Of a DNA stretch of 64,000 bases, positions 63,525 through 64,000 are shown in pieces (position 1 is the first letter of the stretch; the number at the start of each line of letters is the position of its first letter). Below the pieces are notes generated by a model that made no database searches, was not told where the DNA came from, and worked only from the letters and a program-made list of their open reading frames with translations. The translations under genes were made by a program, and so were the position numbers. The DNA comes from Pseudomonas migulae (GTDB taxonomy: Bacteria > Pseudomonadota > Gammaproteobacteria > Pseudomonadales > Pseudomonadaceae). The DNA lies in contig NZ_JALJWR010000001.1 in the NCBI RefSeq assembly GCF_024169315.1, positions 3,460,501 to 3,524,500 on the forward strand, written 5' to 3'.

Positions 63525-64000
63525 ACGCCCGCCTCCCCGTCACCGATCAGTCGGCCGCGTTGCAGGGTCAGCATGCGATGACGCATGCGAGCGATCAGGG
63601 CCAGGTCGTGGCTGGCGATCAGCACGCTGGTGCCCAGGCGGTTGATGTCTTCGAACACCCCCATGATCTCGGCGGCCAGGCGTGGATCGAGGTTACCCGT
63701 CGGCTCATCCGCCAGCAGCAACGCCGGACGGTGAACGATGGCGCGGGCAATGCCGACGCGTTGTTGCTGGCCGGTGGACAGGTCGCCGGGGTACAGATCG
63801 GTTTTATCCGACAGCGCCACGCGCTCCAGGGCCGAATCCACACGTTTGGCGATCTCGGCCTTGGAAAGACCGAGGATCTGCAGGGGCAGCGCAACGTTAT
63901 TGAACACCGTGCGATCGAACAGCAACTGGTGGTTCTGGAACACCACGCCAATCTGCCGACGCAGAAAAGGAATTTGCGCATTGCTGATGGTGCCGAGGTC
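63521..64000 (-). CDS. ftsE: cell division ATP-binding protein FtsE (5' end outside window)
   Basis: C-terminal 160 residues of the ABC-type ATPase FtsE; the N-terminus with Walker A lies beyond the window. Seen are GVVFQNHQLLFDRTVFNNV (Q loop region), the signature LSTGQQQRVGIARAI, Walker B ALLLADEPTGNLD and the switch histidine in LIASHDLAL. The C-terminus runs RMRHRMLTLQRGRLIGD. It forms FtsEX with the next gene. An internal ATG at 63946 is not the true start. Confidence 0.96.
   Translation of the reverse strand, partial: DLGTISNAQIPFLRRQIGVVFQNHQLLFDRTVFNNVALPLQILGLSKAEIAKRVDSALERVALSDKTDLYPGDLSTGQQQRVGIARAIVHRPALLLADEPTGNLDPRLAAEIMGVFEDINRLGTSVLIASHDLALIARMRHRMLTLQRGRLIGDGEAGV

Overview
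The window is a stretch of chromosome from a Pseudomonas of the P. fluorescens complex. The evidence is the GC-rich coding bias, about 17 REP/REPIN elements of the P. fluorescens type between genes, and a gene order that largely follows P. aeruginosa PAO1 from the ahcY region down to ftsX/ftsE. I recalled this synteny from memory; it was not computed. I recognise no tRNA, rRNA, insertion sequence, prophage or CRISPR array. The window opens just upstream of a small periplasmic protein gene and closes inside ftsE.

Layout. 1-6700: mixed single genes (DUF1090 protein, cytochrome c', MltA lytic transglycosylase, MAPEG protein, EamA and MFS transporters, a formate/nitrite-type channel, an acyl-CoA thioesterase). 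6800-9424: methyl-cycle genes ahcY, behind an S-adenosylhomocysteine riboswitch, and metF. 9600-18500: a solute-binding protein, the DEAD-box helicase rhlE with a long leader, a YceI protein with a cytochrome b561, a flavin amine oxidase, bioA and rsmE. 18500-32490: an accessory block of about 14 kb. It holds a D-amino-acid dehydrogenase/RidA/binding-protein cluster with its LysR regulator, a hemolysin-III-type membrane protein, a complete malonate decarboxylase operon (mdcABCDEGH-madLM with mdcR), and a DUF6124 gene behind what looks like a structured RNA leader. 32490-42580: the Chp chemosensory system controlling type IV pili (pilG, pilH, pilI, pilJ, chpA, chpC), with no pilK and no chpB, and with a REP pair embedded in frame inside chpA. 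42800-48830: gshB, tonB, algH, ruvX, pyrR, pyrB and the pseudo-dihydroorotase pyrC'. 48940-51370: a TM2 protein, an NlpC/P60 peptidase and pilT without pilU. 51400-58150: yggS, proC, yggT, metX, metW, a DUF4426 gene, rdgB, hemW and a DUF3392 gene in one direction. 58280-64000: trmB, thiG, thiS and a DUF423 gene leftward, mtgA rightward, then rpoH, ftsX and ftsE leftward.

How the genes fit together. AhcY, MetF, MetX and MetW are all parts of methionine and SAM metabolism. The malonate genes encode the enzyme (A, C, D, E), synthesis and loading of its unusual cofactor (B, G), malonyl priming (H), a two-part importer (MadL/M) and a regulator. Nearly all of the mdc genes overlap by 1-8 bases. The D-amino-acid cluster pairs an oxidase that makes imino acids with a RidA that hydrolyses them. 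PyrR-PyrB-PyrC' is the Pseudomonas aspartate transcarbamoylase module, in which PyrC' lacks the metal-binding histidines.

I do not find a wholly unknown multi-gene system. The observations most worth a second look are the multi-stem leader ahead of the DUF6124 gene (31760-31990), the in-frame REPIN in chpA (35652-35756), the joint loss of both adaptation enzymes from the Chp cluster, and the makeup of the accessory block between rsmE and chpC.
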